Below are positions 42,671 to 51,319 of a DNA stretch of 64,000 nucleotides, piece by piece. Numbering within the stretch: position 1 is the first letter of the stretch; each line of letters opens with the position of its first letter. The stretch is taken from NCBI RefSeq assembly GCF_030499575.1, contig NZ_JASTLC010000001.1, positions 4,860,001 through 4,924,000 on the forward strand. Direction: 5' to 3'. The position numbers and the translations under genes were made by a program. The notes under the pieces were generated by a model. It made no database searches and was not told the origin of the DNA. It saw only the letters and a program-made list of their open reading frames with translations. The stretch is from Streptomyces sp. DG2A-72. GTDB taxonomy: Bacteria; Actinomycetota; Actinomycetes; Streptomycetales; Streptomycetaceae.

Positions 42671-43423
42671 ATGACCCTGATATCCACGGCCATATGTAAA
42701 TACGGAATCATTCAAGCATCCGATTCGCATCTAACAGGATCTACTGGCGAAGTCACAGCGGGGCCGAAAGTATTCAGGCTGGGGTTCTGTCAAGGGGCAC
42801 TATCGCTGGCAGGGACCTACGGCGTTGGAGCTGCCCCCATGAACGAATGGATGTCAGCTTTCGTATCTTCTTATGGGAAATCCCCGAACCCTTCAATAGG
42901 GGATTTCGCAAATCGCCTCGCAGATGAAATCGGCGCCAGCAGTACAGCAAACAGTCCCAGACTCTTCCACATAGCCGGCTACAAAGACGAATCGAACGGA
43001 ACGCACCCCGAATTCTACTTTGTGCGCAACATTCAGGGCATCAATCCCGTGACGGGCACATATGAAGGCGTAACGGGGAATTATCTGGTCACAGAGGACT
43101 TCTGGACGCGAGACTACGCCAAAGCGCCATCTGGGATGTTCGCAATAGGGGGGTCTCAGCGGTACTTCAACGGATATCCTGAAGGAAGGATTGCCTATCT
43201 CGGGGCAATGCGGAGATTCAGGGAATTCTATGAGCAAGTCTGGAGTGAGCCTGGATGGAAATTCAGGAAGCCGAATTCTCTCGACGAGCTAGTCGAATTT
43301 GTCACCCTTGAACTGCAAGCCGTCAATGCACTCTTTACGAGTAGCGATTATCCCGCTCCCTACATAGGCGGGGAGATCCAGATAGAGAAGATCTATGCGC
43401 CCCCTGAGGCAATAGACCTCTGA
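42671..43423 (+). CDS. Proteasome-like Ntn-hydrolase
   Basis: A 250-residue protein that starts M-TLISTAICKYGIIQASDS. Removing Met leaves Thr1; Asp17 lies in QASDSH and Lys32 in AGPKVFRL, the positions of the Thr1-Asp17-Lys33 triad of proteasome beta subunits and HslV. LSLAGTYGVG and GMFAIGGSQRYFNGYPEG correspond to later conserved glycine and serine turns. It is neither a housekeeping 20S subunit nor HslV: no prcBA or hslU genes are near. The DNA is AT-rich (26 G+C in the 60 bases from 42661). It follows the AbiTii gene and is probably cotranscribed. Confidence 0.65.
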   Translation: MTLISTAICKYGIIQASDSHLTGSTGEVTAGPKVFRLGFCQGALSLAGTYGVGAAPMNEWMSAFVSSYGKSPNPSIGDFANRLADEIGASSTANSPRLFHIAGYKDESNGTHPEFYFVRNIQGINPVTGTYEGVTGNYLVTEDFWTRDYAKAPSGMFAIGGSQRYFNGYPEGRIAYLGAMRRFREFYEQVWSEPGWKFRKPNSLDELVEFVTLELQAVNALFTSSDYPAPYIGGEIQIEKIYAPPEAIDL

Positions 43424-43746
43424 TACCTATCTCTGTGCCAGCCTTTTCGGAAGCCCGCAAGAAACCACGACTGCCGTACAGTAATCCGAGAGTAGAAATC
43501 CGACTCCGGGGTGGACGGGACGCTGGGTCCAGCGGTGCCGAGACATCACGTCCGGTGTACGTGGTGATCATTCCTTCAAAAGGCGAGCGCTTGTTAGGGG
43601 AATCACGGGGAATGGCGGGAACCAGGTCGTTGACCAGTCAGTTGCCGCAGCCGCTCCGCTGCAGGTCAGCCAACAATCGCCCGCAGGGACCCAAGCTTCC
43701 CAAGGGTAATGGGTAACCGCATGTACCCAACGGGCCATCAGCTCAA
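43424..43746. other. Gene-free gap
   Basis: No supported gene in about 320 bases. It separates the plus-strand AbiTii/Ntn genes from the convergent membrane-protein gene and should hold their terminators. ATCAC...GTGGTGAT around 43545-43570 is a possible weak hairpin. Confidence 0.4.
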
Positions 43747-44403
43747 CTAGCGCATAAAGCGCAATGATCCCACCGAGAGCGCCGCGATCGAAATGGCCTC
43801 AGTAAATGCACGCTTGCGCACCCCCGGAGGACCCTCTACTGGCGTGACGTTGATCAACGGGAAGCGCTCACACTTCACCTTCCGCTCGTCACCGTCGACG
43901 AGCAAGGTCACGGTGACGAGCTGCCCGCGACGCAGAAGGGACGGCTTGACGTCAAGCCACCCGCGAGCGCTTACAGGCCTGGCCAGGCTGACTTGTCGGC
44001 CAGTCGCAAGATCGGGAGGCAGGCTGCCAGCCGGGATGTTCGCTACCTCCAAGATCGCTTTGACCTCATGGCCCAGGTCAAACCTGATCGGCTCGCCTCC
44101 GTGGAACATGTCTGCCGTGATGTCGCGTCGCCCCTGGTTGGCGATGACGAGCTCAACGATGCGCGGCTGATGCAGTTGATCCGGACCGAGGTTCACGGTG
44201 AGTGGCCCACGGCCTGTGGAGAACTGCGGCAAGCTGATGAGAGGAGTATTGGACTTAATCCACCAGTTGATCCTGTGCTTCGGGTTGTTCGACCTGAATG
44301 TGGCCCATGCGCCAAGAACGCCAACCGCGATGCCCGCAATGATCGTGATGATGAACTGCCATAGGGAGCCAGACGCCCACCAGTCCCCCGCAAGGATCTC
44401 CAT
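43747..44403 (-). CDS. Single-span membrane protein with beta-domain
   Basis: A 218-residue protein, ATG at 44403. One N-terminal membrane segment (LWQFIITIIAGIAVGVLGAW), then WWIKSNTPLISLPQ and a beta-rich domain (VELVIANQGRRDITADMF, VKAILEVANIPAGSLPPD, GQLVTVTLLVDGD). I have seen this architecture in uncharacterised actinobacterial proteins near defence genes; no function known. Convergent with the Ntn-hydrolase gene. Confidence 0.6.
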   Translation of the reverse strand: MEILAGDWWASGSLWQFIITIIAGIAVGVLGAWATFRSNNPKHRINWWIKSNTPLISLPQFSTGRGPLTVNLGPDQLHQPRIVELVIANQGRRDITADMFHGGEPIRFDLGHEVKAILEVANIPAGSLPPDLATGRQVSLARPVSARGWLDVKPSLLRRGQLVTVTLLVDGDERKVKCERFPLINVTPVEGPPGVRKRAFTEAISIAALSVGSLRFMR

Positions 44404-44493
44404 GGGTGGGATTAAATCACCCACCCAGCGAGCCGAGATGACGGCTTCAAGGGCATGCGGTGACCTGCGAGAGCATGAAGTCGGGACTGGTCG

Positions 44494-44778
44494 GGATGGA
44501 ACCTGCGGATCCGCGCCTACGACCTGCGCTCCAACGCCCAAGAGGCCCTGTTTCGGGTGCAGATGCTCACTGATGACGAGGCCCTGAGTCAGACAGCGGA
44601 GGCCGTACTTGCCGACGTCACGACGCTGTCCAAGACAGACAGTAGGACCGAACTTGACCAGCGCAGAGTGAAGACCCGGGACAACATTGGCCAGCTGGTG
44701 AAGGTGCCCAAGCGCCATCTGAGGCGCCTTCCACGGGCCTGCTCGTATGGGGGGCGTTGGAGCCGCGCGCCGAGGTGA
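44494..44778 (+). pseudogene. Coding relic of an unknown helical protein
   Basis: A plus-strand frame reads LRIRAYDLRSNAQEALFRVQ, MLTDDEALSQTAEAVLADVT and TRDNIGQLVKVPKRHLRR, a natural-looking amphipathic helical sequence without a start before it. It looks like the C-terminal part of a small helical protein whose 5' end was lost. 44404-44932 otherwise contains no gene. Confidence 0.4.
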
Positions 44779-44932
44779 CCGCACCACAAGCGCACCAGAT
44801 CGAGCGGGGAACAGCGGGGAATCACGGTGAAAGCATCCCAACCCGACAAGGCCACGGCCCGGCGGTTCGCACAGGTCAGCGCCCGAACCAGCCGCAAATG
44901 ATCGCAGCTTCCCAAGCTGATGGCCTGACACT

Positions 44933-45199
44933 TCAGTACGGCCGCGAAATCTCGTGCTCGCCCAATGCAGCCTCGTACCGTGCCAGCAGAGCATCCAGGT
45001 TCGCCAGAAGAAGGCCTGCGGAGTCCCGAGCTTCATCCAGATCGCCGCGCTCGCATGCCTCCACCACCTCGGCCACGTCGCTGCGGAGGATGTGAAGGGA
45101 GTCGCCCTGCAGCAGGATCCCGGGGAACCGTCTGCCGGGTATGCGCACCACGGCGTCGCTGCCACCATCTGTGAACAGCTCAGCCTCAACACGATCCAT
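44933..45199 (-). CDS. DUF6959-like small protein
   Basis: An 88-residue protein from ATG 45199: VEAELFTDGGSDAVVRIPGR, FPGILLQGDSLHILRSDVAE and a helical C-terminus LLLANLDALLARYEAALG. This matches small Streptomyces proteins of the DUF6959 type as I recall them. Function unknown. Confidence 0.65.
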   Translation of the reverse strand: MDRVEAELFTDGGSDAVVRIPGRRFPGILLQGDSLHILRSDVAEVVEACERGDLDEARDSAGLLLANLDALLARYEAALGEHEISRPY

Positions 45200-45321
45200 C
45201 GGACCATCCAACATGACACCACGGGATGACATCAACGATGGTGGAGGCAGGCGGCCTGGACCGATCACACCTGCCATGCCGGGAGTGCTGCGAGGGCCGC
45301 ATGAGAGCCGCCCGATCGAAC

Positions 45322-45335
45322 CCCTAAAGCCGGTG
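45322..45335 (+). other. Degenerate tRNA-Arg(CCU)-like arm
   Basis: CCCTAAAGCCGGTG, preceded by ATCGAA, resembles ATCGAATTCCTAAAGCGGGTG at 47038-47058 with a few differences. The pair brackets about 1.7 kb of unknown genes in direct orientation. It may be a decayed attachment site. Confidence 0.35.
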
Positions 45336-45423
45336 CACGAGTTCGTGCCCTGCCGGAGAAGGCCGGGGTTGCGCAAATCAGGAGATCAGCCAAGATCATC
45401 TTGAGGTAGTGATCACCGGATGG

Positions 45424-45933
45424 CTAGGCACGGTCTGCATGATCTAGAGAATCAATCGCGGCTACTACTTCTTGCTGCATGAGTTGGAACTCGTCATCGC
45501 ATGGGTCGGCGCGGGCGTACCTGTTGTTGGGATCTCTGGTGGCTTCAACGTAAAAGTCCACCGCTCGGCCCATCCAGTTGCGCTTAGGCCACATGGCCAG
45601 GATGAGAGCTGTCCCCTCTGCGGATCGCGCGCCGCGTCTACGGCGGTCTTCTTCGATGACCTGCAGGAGTCTGACGCATTCGTCGTAGTCGCGGCGCCTG
45701 GCGAACGCTTGACGTTCTTCTTTCGCCGACTCGGCCGCGTCACGGTCTGCTCGTCGGCGGTCTTGGGTGGCGATCAGCAGCGCCACTGCCACAGCAATGA
45801 TGGCTGCGACAGCTTGAGCTACGCCGGCTGCGTCGCCTCGCTCCCAGCCCTTGGGCGGCCAAATCACTAGTGCCGCCGTGGCTGTGGCGATTGCGGCTGC
45901 ACCGGTCACGAGAAGCTTGTCTGTTCTGTCCAC
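45424..45933 (-). CDS. Two-span membrane protein with charged coiled coil
   Basis: A 169-residue protein: two N-terminal membrane segments (LVTGAAAIATATAALVIW, VAQAVAAIIAVAVALLIA) and a long charged helix (RRRADRDAAESAKEERQAFA) leading to a globular end (LAMWPKRNWMGRAVDFYVEA). Similar small proteins are scattered in actinobacterial accessory DNA. Function unknown. Confidence 0.6.
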   Translation of the reverse strand: MDRTDKLLVTGAAAIATATAALVIWPPKGWERGDAAGVAQAVAAIIAVAVALLIATQDRRRADRDAAESAKEERQAFARRRDYDECVRLLQVIEEDRRRRGARSAEGTALILAMWPKRNWMGRAVDFYVEATRDPNNRYARADPCDDEFQLMQQEVVAAIDSLDHADRA

Positions 45934-46617
45934 GCGCTGATGTTCCCGGCTATCAGTCGCTCTGAGAAGAGATAGTCAGGCGGTCAGCCATGAACCGCTC
46001 CAGATCATCTGCACCCCCAAGCTGAGGTCAGGGCAAGGGTGTGAAGCCAGCCGACTGTCACCTGGGGTTCTACTCGACCGTCCTTTGCGTAGGCGAGCCC
46101 AAGGGACACCTCGTGGTGCACCGAGGTTGCCGGCGCCGGGAGCGCTTGTCGGTGGTGGCTCCCCGGCCGGATCACAAGGGCGCGAGCTGGGACACAGCGA
46201 GGGACACGAGGACACAGGCGGGGACACGTGTGTGGAGACAACCATGCGAGCAAACAGACGAACGAACAGGCATGCATGCCGCCGTGCAGGGAGCGTTGCA
46301 GGAAGGCATGCAGGAAGTCAGACGCACATGAGGGCCGTGCTGCGCGCACCTCCGCTAGCGGGATAGCAAGCAAGCGTGCCAGCGAGAGGGATCGAAGGCG
46401 GGAACCGTTGAATCGAAGGAAGAGGTCACATGTTTCCTTGATCGAATCTAGGAACCTAAGATGAAACAGCTATCTGACCTTTGAAGTTGCGATTTGAGTC
46501 TGTGGTGGTCACAATCAACCCACCAGGCCCGCCAGGGCGTTGAACGCAGAAGGCCACCCGCGTATCCGTAGGAAGAGGCGCGGGTGGCCGACGGCCCAAG
46601 ACAGGACCGGTTCAAGT
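45934..46617. other. Gene-poor stretch with GGGACAC repeats
   Basis: About 680 bases without a supported gene. 46190-46230 has four GGACAC-containing units (GGGACACAGCGAGGGACACG and so on), probably slippage-derived. The stretch 46340-46500 is AT-richer with no recognisable motif. Confidence 0.4.
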
Positions 46618-46872
46618 ATGAAAGACCGCCGGAGGCAATTCCAGTTACCCACCCCCACGGTGGGTGCGAACGCCATCTATGTCTTCGCACTCCTGGCCGG
46701 AGTGATCTTGATTTGCTCGGGGCGTGCTTCGGTGCCGGAGGCCACCGGGTACATCACGCCCTTCCTCCTCATCCACGAGCGAATGGCCACTCAGCTTCGT
46801 ACTGCGCTGCAGTACAGCAACGGCGTACAGCAACCACAGCAACCGATCGCGACCAGTCGTGACGTTCCCTAG
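46618..46872 (+). CDS. Possible small membrane protein
   Basis: An 84-residue frame from ATG 46618 with one membrane segment (AIYVFALLAGVILICSG), a TPFLLIHERMATQLR helix and a Gln-rich end. No clear ribosome binding site. It may be real because membrane hydrophobicity and codon pattern are plausible, but support is weak. Confidence 0.35.
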   Translation: MKDRRRQFQLPTPTVGANAIYVFALLAGVILICSGRASVPEATGYITPFLLIHERMATQLRTALQYSNGVQQPQQPIATSRDVP

Positions 46873-47043
46873 CCTCTTGGGGGCCAGAATGACCGCCCCT
46901 GACCGATCCATATAGAGCTACGGATCAGAAGATTTCTGACATCCACGGCTGACATCAACGACGCCGGACAGAGGCGTACACCAGCATCCCTGTCCGGCCG
47001 TCGCACCAGTCACCGGCAGCGGCCGGAGCGGGCTTGGATCGAA

Positions 47044-47083
47044 TTCCTAAAGCGGGTGTCGGCCTGTGCCACAGCCGTGCCAC
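47044..47083 (+). other. tRNA-Arg(CCU) anticodon-arm fragment with GTGCCAC repeats
   Basis: TTCCTAAAGCGGGTGTCG equals, as far as I recall, the anticodon loop, 3' stem and variable bases of Streptomyces tRNA-Arg(CCU); the T-arm and acceptor do not follow. Two GTGCCAC repeats (47066, 47077) come next, similar in layout to the paired repeats near the tRNA-Ser fragments. Likely an attachment-site remnant at the right edge of the low-GC region. Confidence 0.45.
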
Positions 47084-47444
47084 GTAGGGCGGTCAACTAC
47101 GGCTCGCCACAGTCGGGATGCGTTGTTGACCTGCACTGGCCCTGACCTGGACTGGCCCTATAGCTGGAGTGACCTGGGCGTCCCCGCTGCCGATCACACC
47201 CGCCCTTACAAGGTGGTACTCCTCGGACGTGCAGCCGGGTGTACTGCGTGACAACGTCGACAGACAACGCAGGAAAAACGGGCACAGCTTTGGCCGATCC
47301 CAGCAGTTCAGAGGCCCACCGCTCCCCGGTAGAGCACCCATCCGAGTTGCCGCGGAGGAAGCCTTTTGGTGGCGAGCGTCTACTGCGCTGCGCGGACGGT
47401 GGGCTGCCTGCGCTGCTTCCCATGTCCCATGCCCCACGGCCTGC

Positions 47445-48583
47445 CTACCGGATCGCCGGGTCCCGGCTCTCGCGGACCGTCCAGCCGATCGCGCCCGGCA
47501 GTTCCCCGGCGCGGCGTGTGACGCCCAGGCCGGAGGCGGCCACAGCTACCGCCGTGCCGAGGCAGAGCAATGAGCCAGGAAAGCCCGCCACCGCGCCGAG
47601 CAGGGCTGGTGCGGCCAGTACGAACGCGACGAGCAGCCAGACGAGTTGGCGTCCGTGCAGTTCTTGGCGGAACTTCGCGCGGCCGGCCAGGGCGAGGCTC
47701 GGGCGGTTGGAAGCGGTGGGGTGCAGGTTGGCGGGACGGCCGTTGCCGGGGTCGGCGAGGTACTGGCCGGCGGCATCGCGGGAAAGTTCGCCCCACACCA
47801 CGTGCCCGGTGTCGGCGACGAGAGCTACGGGGAGTCCCTTCTCGATCAGCTTCCAGCGCGTCGGCAGGCACAACCAGGCCTGGTGTGGCCGCCGAGTTGA
47901 AGTCCGGCCTGAAGCAGGTCCGTGGTGGTGCGTGTCAGGCCAGTGCCGCCGCCCGCCGGATACATGGGGTAGACCTGCAGTGGGACGCCACCCCCGACCG
48001 GTGACACTTCGAGCCAGTGCGTGTGCTCGACCTTGATCGTGCCGGGCTTGTCACCGCGCTTCTCGTACCGCTTCCAGACGGGTGCCCCGATCCGTACGCG
48101 CACGGCGTGCACCTGCCCTGCGGCGACGTCTGCGTAGAGGACACGCTGGCGGGAGCCCAGCCGGTGCCCCAACAGGTCGGTCGCGACGTAGACGAGCAGC
48201 CAGAAGCCGAGGCCCATGCCGAGGATGCCGACCAAGCCCGTCAGCACCCCTTCGTACAGAGCGAATCCGAACCACAGCACGGCGAGCGGAGTGACGATCG
48301 TCAGCACCACGCCCGCCGCCAGGCCCCAGTCGTGGGGCGGTTTACGTAACGAGCGCGGGATGGATGCCTGCGCCGACACCGGCGATTCGACCCGCACCGT
48401 GGGCGCCGCCCGGCACGCGAGTATCCATCCGCCGGCGGCCAGGGCAGCGACCCCGAGGGCCTCGATGATGTCCCATCTGGGAGTGGGCGCGTCACGCCGT
48501 ACGAGGGCGAGAGCGACCGCGACGGCAACCGCGACGAGCGCGGCACCGCTGCACAAGCGGGTAAGCATTGTGCTACGTCGCAT
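47445..48583 (-). pseudogene. Membrane protein gene split by a frameshift
   Basis: Two overlapping minus-strand frames make one protein. The upstream part (48583 to about 47890, 240 residues) has membrane segments LVAVAVAVALALV and LAAGVVLTIVTPLAVLWFGF and a domain with RVRIGAPVWKRYEKRGDKPG. It runs off frame at GLQLGGHT; the continuation KLIEKGLPVALVADTGHVVW begins in another frame near 47870 and has two more membrane segments. Joined, they would give about 380 residues. A one-base deletion or two-base insertion would explain it. A sequencing error is the alternative. Confidence 0.55.
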
Positions 48584-48632
48584 GGCGCACCTTTCTCCGA
48601 GGCTCCGGTGTCTGGGTGGTCAAGGGAGTGCA

Positions 48633-49010
48633 CTAGCCGACCAGGCGACGCGCGTCGTAATCCTCCCGCGCCGCAAGTACCTCCTCAATATGCTCCTCCG
48701 CCCAACGCCCCAGCGCCTCCAGAGGCATGTGCAGCGTGCATCCCAGCGCGGTCAGCTCGTACTCGACCCTCGGCGGCACCTCGGCGTAGACGTGGCGGGT
48801 GATGAGGCCGTCGCGTTCCAGGTCTCGCAGGGTGTCGGTGAGGACCTTGGCGCTGATGCCGTCGACGGTGGTGCGTAGGTCGCGGAAGCGCAGTCTGCCG
48901 CTGCTGAGGGCGATGACGACCATGGCGGTCCACTTGTTGGCGATGCGGGCCAGCGATGTGCGGGAGGGGCACGTCGCGGTCATCACGTTGAAATCCGGGT
49001 GTTGTGGCAT
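48633..49010 (-). CDS. HxlR-family regulator
   Basis: A 125-residue winged helix: CPSRTSLARIANKWTAMVVI, LRFRDLRTTVDGISAKVLTD (recognition), LERDGLITRHVYAEVPPRVE (wing) and LGCTLHMPLEALGRWAEEH. The N-terminal Cys in TATCPSR is the conserved redox or aldehyde-sensing residue of the family. Start could be 49010 or Met10 (48983). Divergent from the NTF2-like gene, which it probably controls. Confidence 0.9.
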   Translation of the reverse strand: MPQHPDFNVMTATCPSRTSLARIANKWTAMVVIALSSGRLRFRDLRTTVDGISAKVLTDTLRDLERDGLITRHVYAEVPPRVEYELTALGCTLHMPLEALGRWAEEHIEEVLAAREDYDARRLVG

Positions 49011-49120
49011 GCGTCACACCGGCCCATTGGTTACGTTGAGGTGACTGGTTACCGATGGTGAGTATAGGGCTCCAGCAGCAAGGACTTGACTAAGAGGACT
49101 CGACTAAGGAGAGCATCATC

Positions 49121-49519
49121 ATGGAGTCCAACACCCTCACCGTCGCCCGCCGCTACGTCGCCGCCGTGTCCGCAAAGGACTTCGCCGCCGTCGCCGACCT
49201 GTTCGCGGCCGACATCGTGTGGCACCAGCCCGGCGACAACGCGGTCTCCGGCACCTACAGCGGCGGGGCCGCGGTGGGCGAGATGTTCGCCGCCCAGATG
49301 ACCGCCACTGAGGGGACCTTCGAACTGCAGCTGACCGGCGACGCCATGGTCAACGGCGCGCTGGTCGCGATCCCTGTCCGCTTCTCGGCCAAGCGCGCCG
49401 GCAGTGAGATGTCGATGGACGGGGTCGACGTGCTGAGGGTCGAGGGCGACAAGATCGCGGAGGTGTGGCTGTTCTCCGCCGACCAGCAGGCCGAGGACGC
49501 CTTCTGGGGCGTCGGCTGA
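49121..49519 (+). CDS. SnoaL/NTF2-like protein
   Basis: A 132-residue cone-shaped NTF2 fold: LTVARRYVAAVSAKDFAAVA, LFAADIVWHQPGDNAVSGTY, and VEGDKIAEVWLFSADQQAED. Asp/His in the pocket (IVWHQPGD) are typical of SnoaL-like enzymes or binding proteins. AAGGAGA precedes the ATG. Often the target of a divergent HxlR regulator; ligand unknown. Confidence 0.85.
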   Translation: MESNTLTVARRYVAAVSAKDFAAVADLFAADIVWHQPGDNAVSGTYSGGAAVGEMFAAQMTATEGTFELQLTGDAMVNGALVAIPVRFSAKRAGSEMSMDGVDVLRVEGDKIAEVWLFSADQQAEDAFWGVG

Positions 49520-49676
49520 ACACTGGGCGCCCCGACGGAGTCGTTGGAGCTGCCCTCCTGGTGAGTGAGTGGTTGCTGCCGTCCTGGTGAGTGGATGTTG
49601 CCGTCCCGGCCCGTGTCGCACAACCGATATGGACAGCCGCAGCGAGCCGGATACCGGCTGGCGCATACTGGAGGCA

Positions 49677-49898
49677 ATGACAAAGCCCGATGCACCGAAG
49701 CGTCACTTGCCTACCAGCCCCTTCAAGCGGCCCGTCGCACCGGCTCCCAAGCACTTTGCCGTCGGCGACCAGGTCACACATGACATGTACGGCCTCGGTC
49801 GGGTCATCGGTATCGAGGACGGAATCGCCGCGCTCGTGGACTTCGGTTCGACGCAAGTGCGGATCTTGAGCCCGTACTCGAAGATGACCAAGCTGTAG
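49677..49898 (+). CDS. Small CarD/KOW-like protein
   Basis: A 73-residue protein with GGAGG before the ATG. A Pro/Lys-rich start is followed by HFAVGDQVTHDMYGLGRVIG and IAALVDFGSTQVRILSPY, the small beta-barrel pattern of CarD/TRCF RNA-polymerase-interacting domains. It is too short to include the CarD helical domain. Common in Streptomyces; role unknown. Confidence 0.7.
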   Translation: MTKPDAPKRHLPTSPFKRPVAPAPKHFAVGDQVTHDMYGLGRVIGIEDGIAALVDFGSTQVRILSPYSKMTKL

Positions 49899-49934
49899 GG
49901 CCACTGTGCCCAGACACCGAAAGGGAGACCTCCC

Positions 49935-50093
49935 ATCGATCTGACCTCGCTGTTCTCCGCTCCGGAAGGGGCGGCGTCGCACTCTGCCATTACGGCATCG
50001 CCGCCTCCGGCGACGGACCCCTTCCAGGCACCGGACTTTGGGGAGGACGAGGCTCTCCTGCTCGACTCGGGGCACGCCGACTTCGACCAGTGA
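49935..50093 (+). CDS. Possible small protein with ATC in place of a start codon
   Basis: A 52-codon frame (IDLTSLFSAPEGAASHSAIT at the start, LLLDSGHADFDQ at the end) begins at ATC, exactly where AAGGGAGA (49921-49928) would place the start. No ATG, GTG or TTG is in frame nearby except a CTG two codons later. It follows the CarD-like gene by 36 bases. Either a mutated start codon has silenced it or a rare start is used. Confidence 0.35.
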   Translation: MDLTSLFSAPEGAASHSAITASPPPATDPFQAPDFGEDEALLLDSGHADFDQ

Positions 50094-50174
50094 CAGTGGC
50101 GGTAGCAGTGCCTTCGACAGCTCGGCTACGACTATCCAGCCGCCTGCCCGCCTTCCCGGACCGGGCTACTTAGG

Positions 50175-50193
50175 TTAGGTTCGCCTTACCTAG
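50175..50193. promoter_or_regulatory. Iron box (DmdR/IdeR type)
   Basis: TTAGGTTCGCCTTACCTAG, with a second TTAGG half just upstream (50170). It matches 17 of 19 bases of the box at 59889. It ends 27 bases before the lipoprotein start and should repress it when iron is plentiful. Confidence 0.8.
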
Positions 50194-50219
50194 TTCAACG
50201 GCTGGAAAGAAGTCCTCTC

Positions 50220-51233
50220 ATGACCCCCGCCCCCTCCCGTCGCCGCCTCCTCACCGCCGCCGGTGCGCTCGCCTTCGGGCCCCTCCTCGCCGCCTGCGGC
50301 AGTGGGGACACGGAGGCGAGGGAACCAGGGGCGAGCAAGGGTGGGCCCTGGTCGTTCAAGGACGACCGTGGCCGTACGGTCCGTACCGACGCGATACCGA
50401 AGAACATCGTCGCGTTCGTCAGTGCCGCCGCCGCGCTCCACGACTACGGCATCACGTGCACCGGCGTCTTCGGTCCCACCGAGCCGGTGGACGGGAAGCC
50501 GAATCCGCAGGCCGGTGACATGGACGTGAGCAAGCTGACCAGTCTGGGCACCGCCTGGGGACAGTTCAGCGTCGAGAAGTACGCCGCGCTCCAGCCGGAT
50601 CTGCTGATCAGCAACATGTTCCCGGCGCCGGATCTCTGGTTCGTTCCCGAGGAGAGCCGGGCGAAGATCGAGGCGCTCGCACCAACCGTCGGTATCAGCG
50701 TCGCCCGTACCTCGCTGCTGAACCCGCTGAAGCGGACCGCCGAGCTGGCGGAATCCCTCGGCGCCGACCTGAGCGCGAAGAAGGTCGTCGACGACAAAGC
50801 CCGCTTCGAAGAGGCCGTCGAGACCCTGCGCGGCGCCGCTCGGGCCAATGGCGGGCTCAAGGTCATGGCGATCACCGGGGACAGCGAGAACTTCTACGTC
50901 GCCGTGCCGGACTCGTACAGCGACCTGAACTACTTCAAGGATCTCGGCGTGGACTTCGTCGAGGGCAAGAAGTCCGACGAGTGGGGCTTCTGGGAGTTCC
51001 TCAGCTGGGAGAACGTCGACAAGTACGACGCCGATCTCATCATGGTCGACAACCGCTCCAGCGCGATGACCCCCGACCAGCTCGCCGCGAAGGCCACCTG
51101 GCGCCAGCTCCCCGCGGTCAAGGCCGGCCAGACCACCCCGTGGTCGATGGAGGAGCGCTTCAGCTACGCCGGGTTCGCCCCCGTCGTCGAACGTCTCGCC
51201 ACCGCCGTGGAGAAGGCGCAGAAGGTCACCTGA
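50220..51233 (+). CDS. Iron-siderophore ABC transporter binding lipoprotein (FecB/FepB-like)
   Basis: A 337-residue protein. The signal SRRRLLTAAGALAFGPLLAAC contains a twin-arginine-like pair and a lipobox with the lipid Cys at about residue 25. It has the two-lobed helical-backbone fold of class III binding proteins (VAFVSAAAALHDYGITCTGV, LQPDLLISNM, AELAESLGADL). Iron box upstream, no permease or ATPase beside it. The last codons begin a 20-bp tandem repeat. Confidence 0.9.
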   Translation: MTPAPSRRRLLTAAGALAFGPLLAACGSGDTEAREPGASKGGPWSFKDDRGRTVRTDAIPKNIVAFVSAAAALHDYGITCTGVFGPTEPVDGKPNPQAGDMDVSKLTSLGTAWGQFSVEKYAALQPDLLISNMFPAPDLWFVPEESRAKIEALAPTVGISVARTSLLNPLKRTAELAESLGADLSAKKVVDDKARFEEAVETLRGAARANGGLKVMAITGDSENFYVAVPDSYSDLNYFKDLGVDFVEGKKSDEWGFWEFLSWENVDKYDADLIMVDNRSSAMTPDQLAAKATWRQLPAVKAGQTTPWSMEERFSYAGFAPVVERLATAVEKAQKVT

Positions 51234-51314
51234 CGCCGAAGAGGGTCACCTGACGCCGAAGAGGGTCACCTGACGCCGAAGAAGGTCACCTGACGTCGAA
51301 GAAGGTCACCTGAC
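51221..51314. repeat. 20-bp tandem repeats across the lipoprotein stop codon
   Basis: GAAGGTCACCTGACGCCGAA and three near-identical copies plus a 14-base partial. The first includes the lipoprotein TGA (51231-51233), so each unit repeats the same stop codon. It ends just short of the AraC gene stop on the other strand. Confidence 0.85.
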
Positions 51315-51319
51315 CGCGC

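Noticed and set aside
42671..43423. Housekeeping 20S proteasome beta subunit or HslV
   Set aside because: No prcA, mpa, pup or hslU nearby, no propeptide before the Thr, atypical length and low GC; kept as a distinct Ntn-hydrolase.
51221..51314. CRISPR array
   Set aside because: The 20-bp units are directly tandem without spacers, and no cas genes are present. The same holds for the 22-, 12- and 33-bp repeats.
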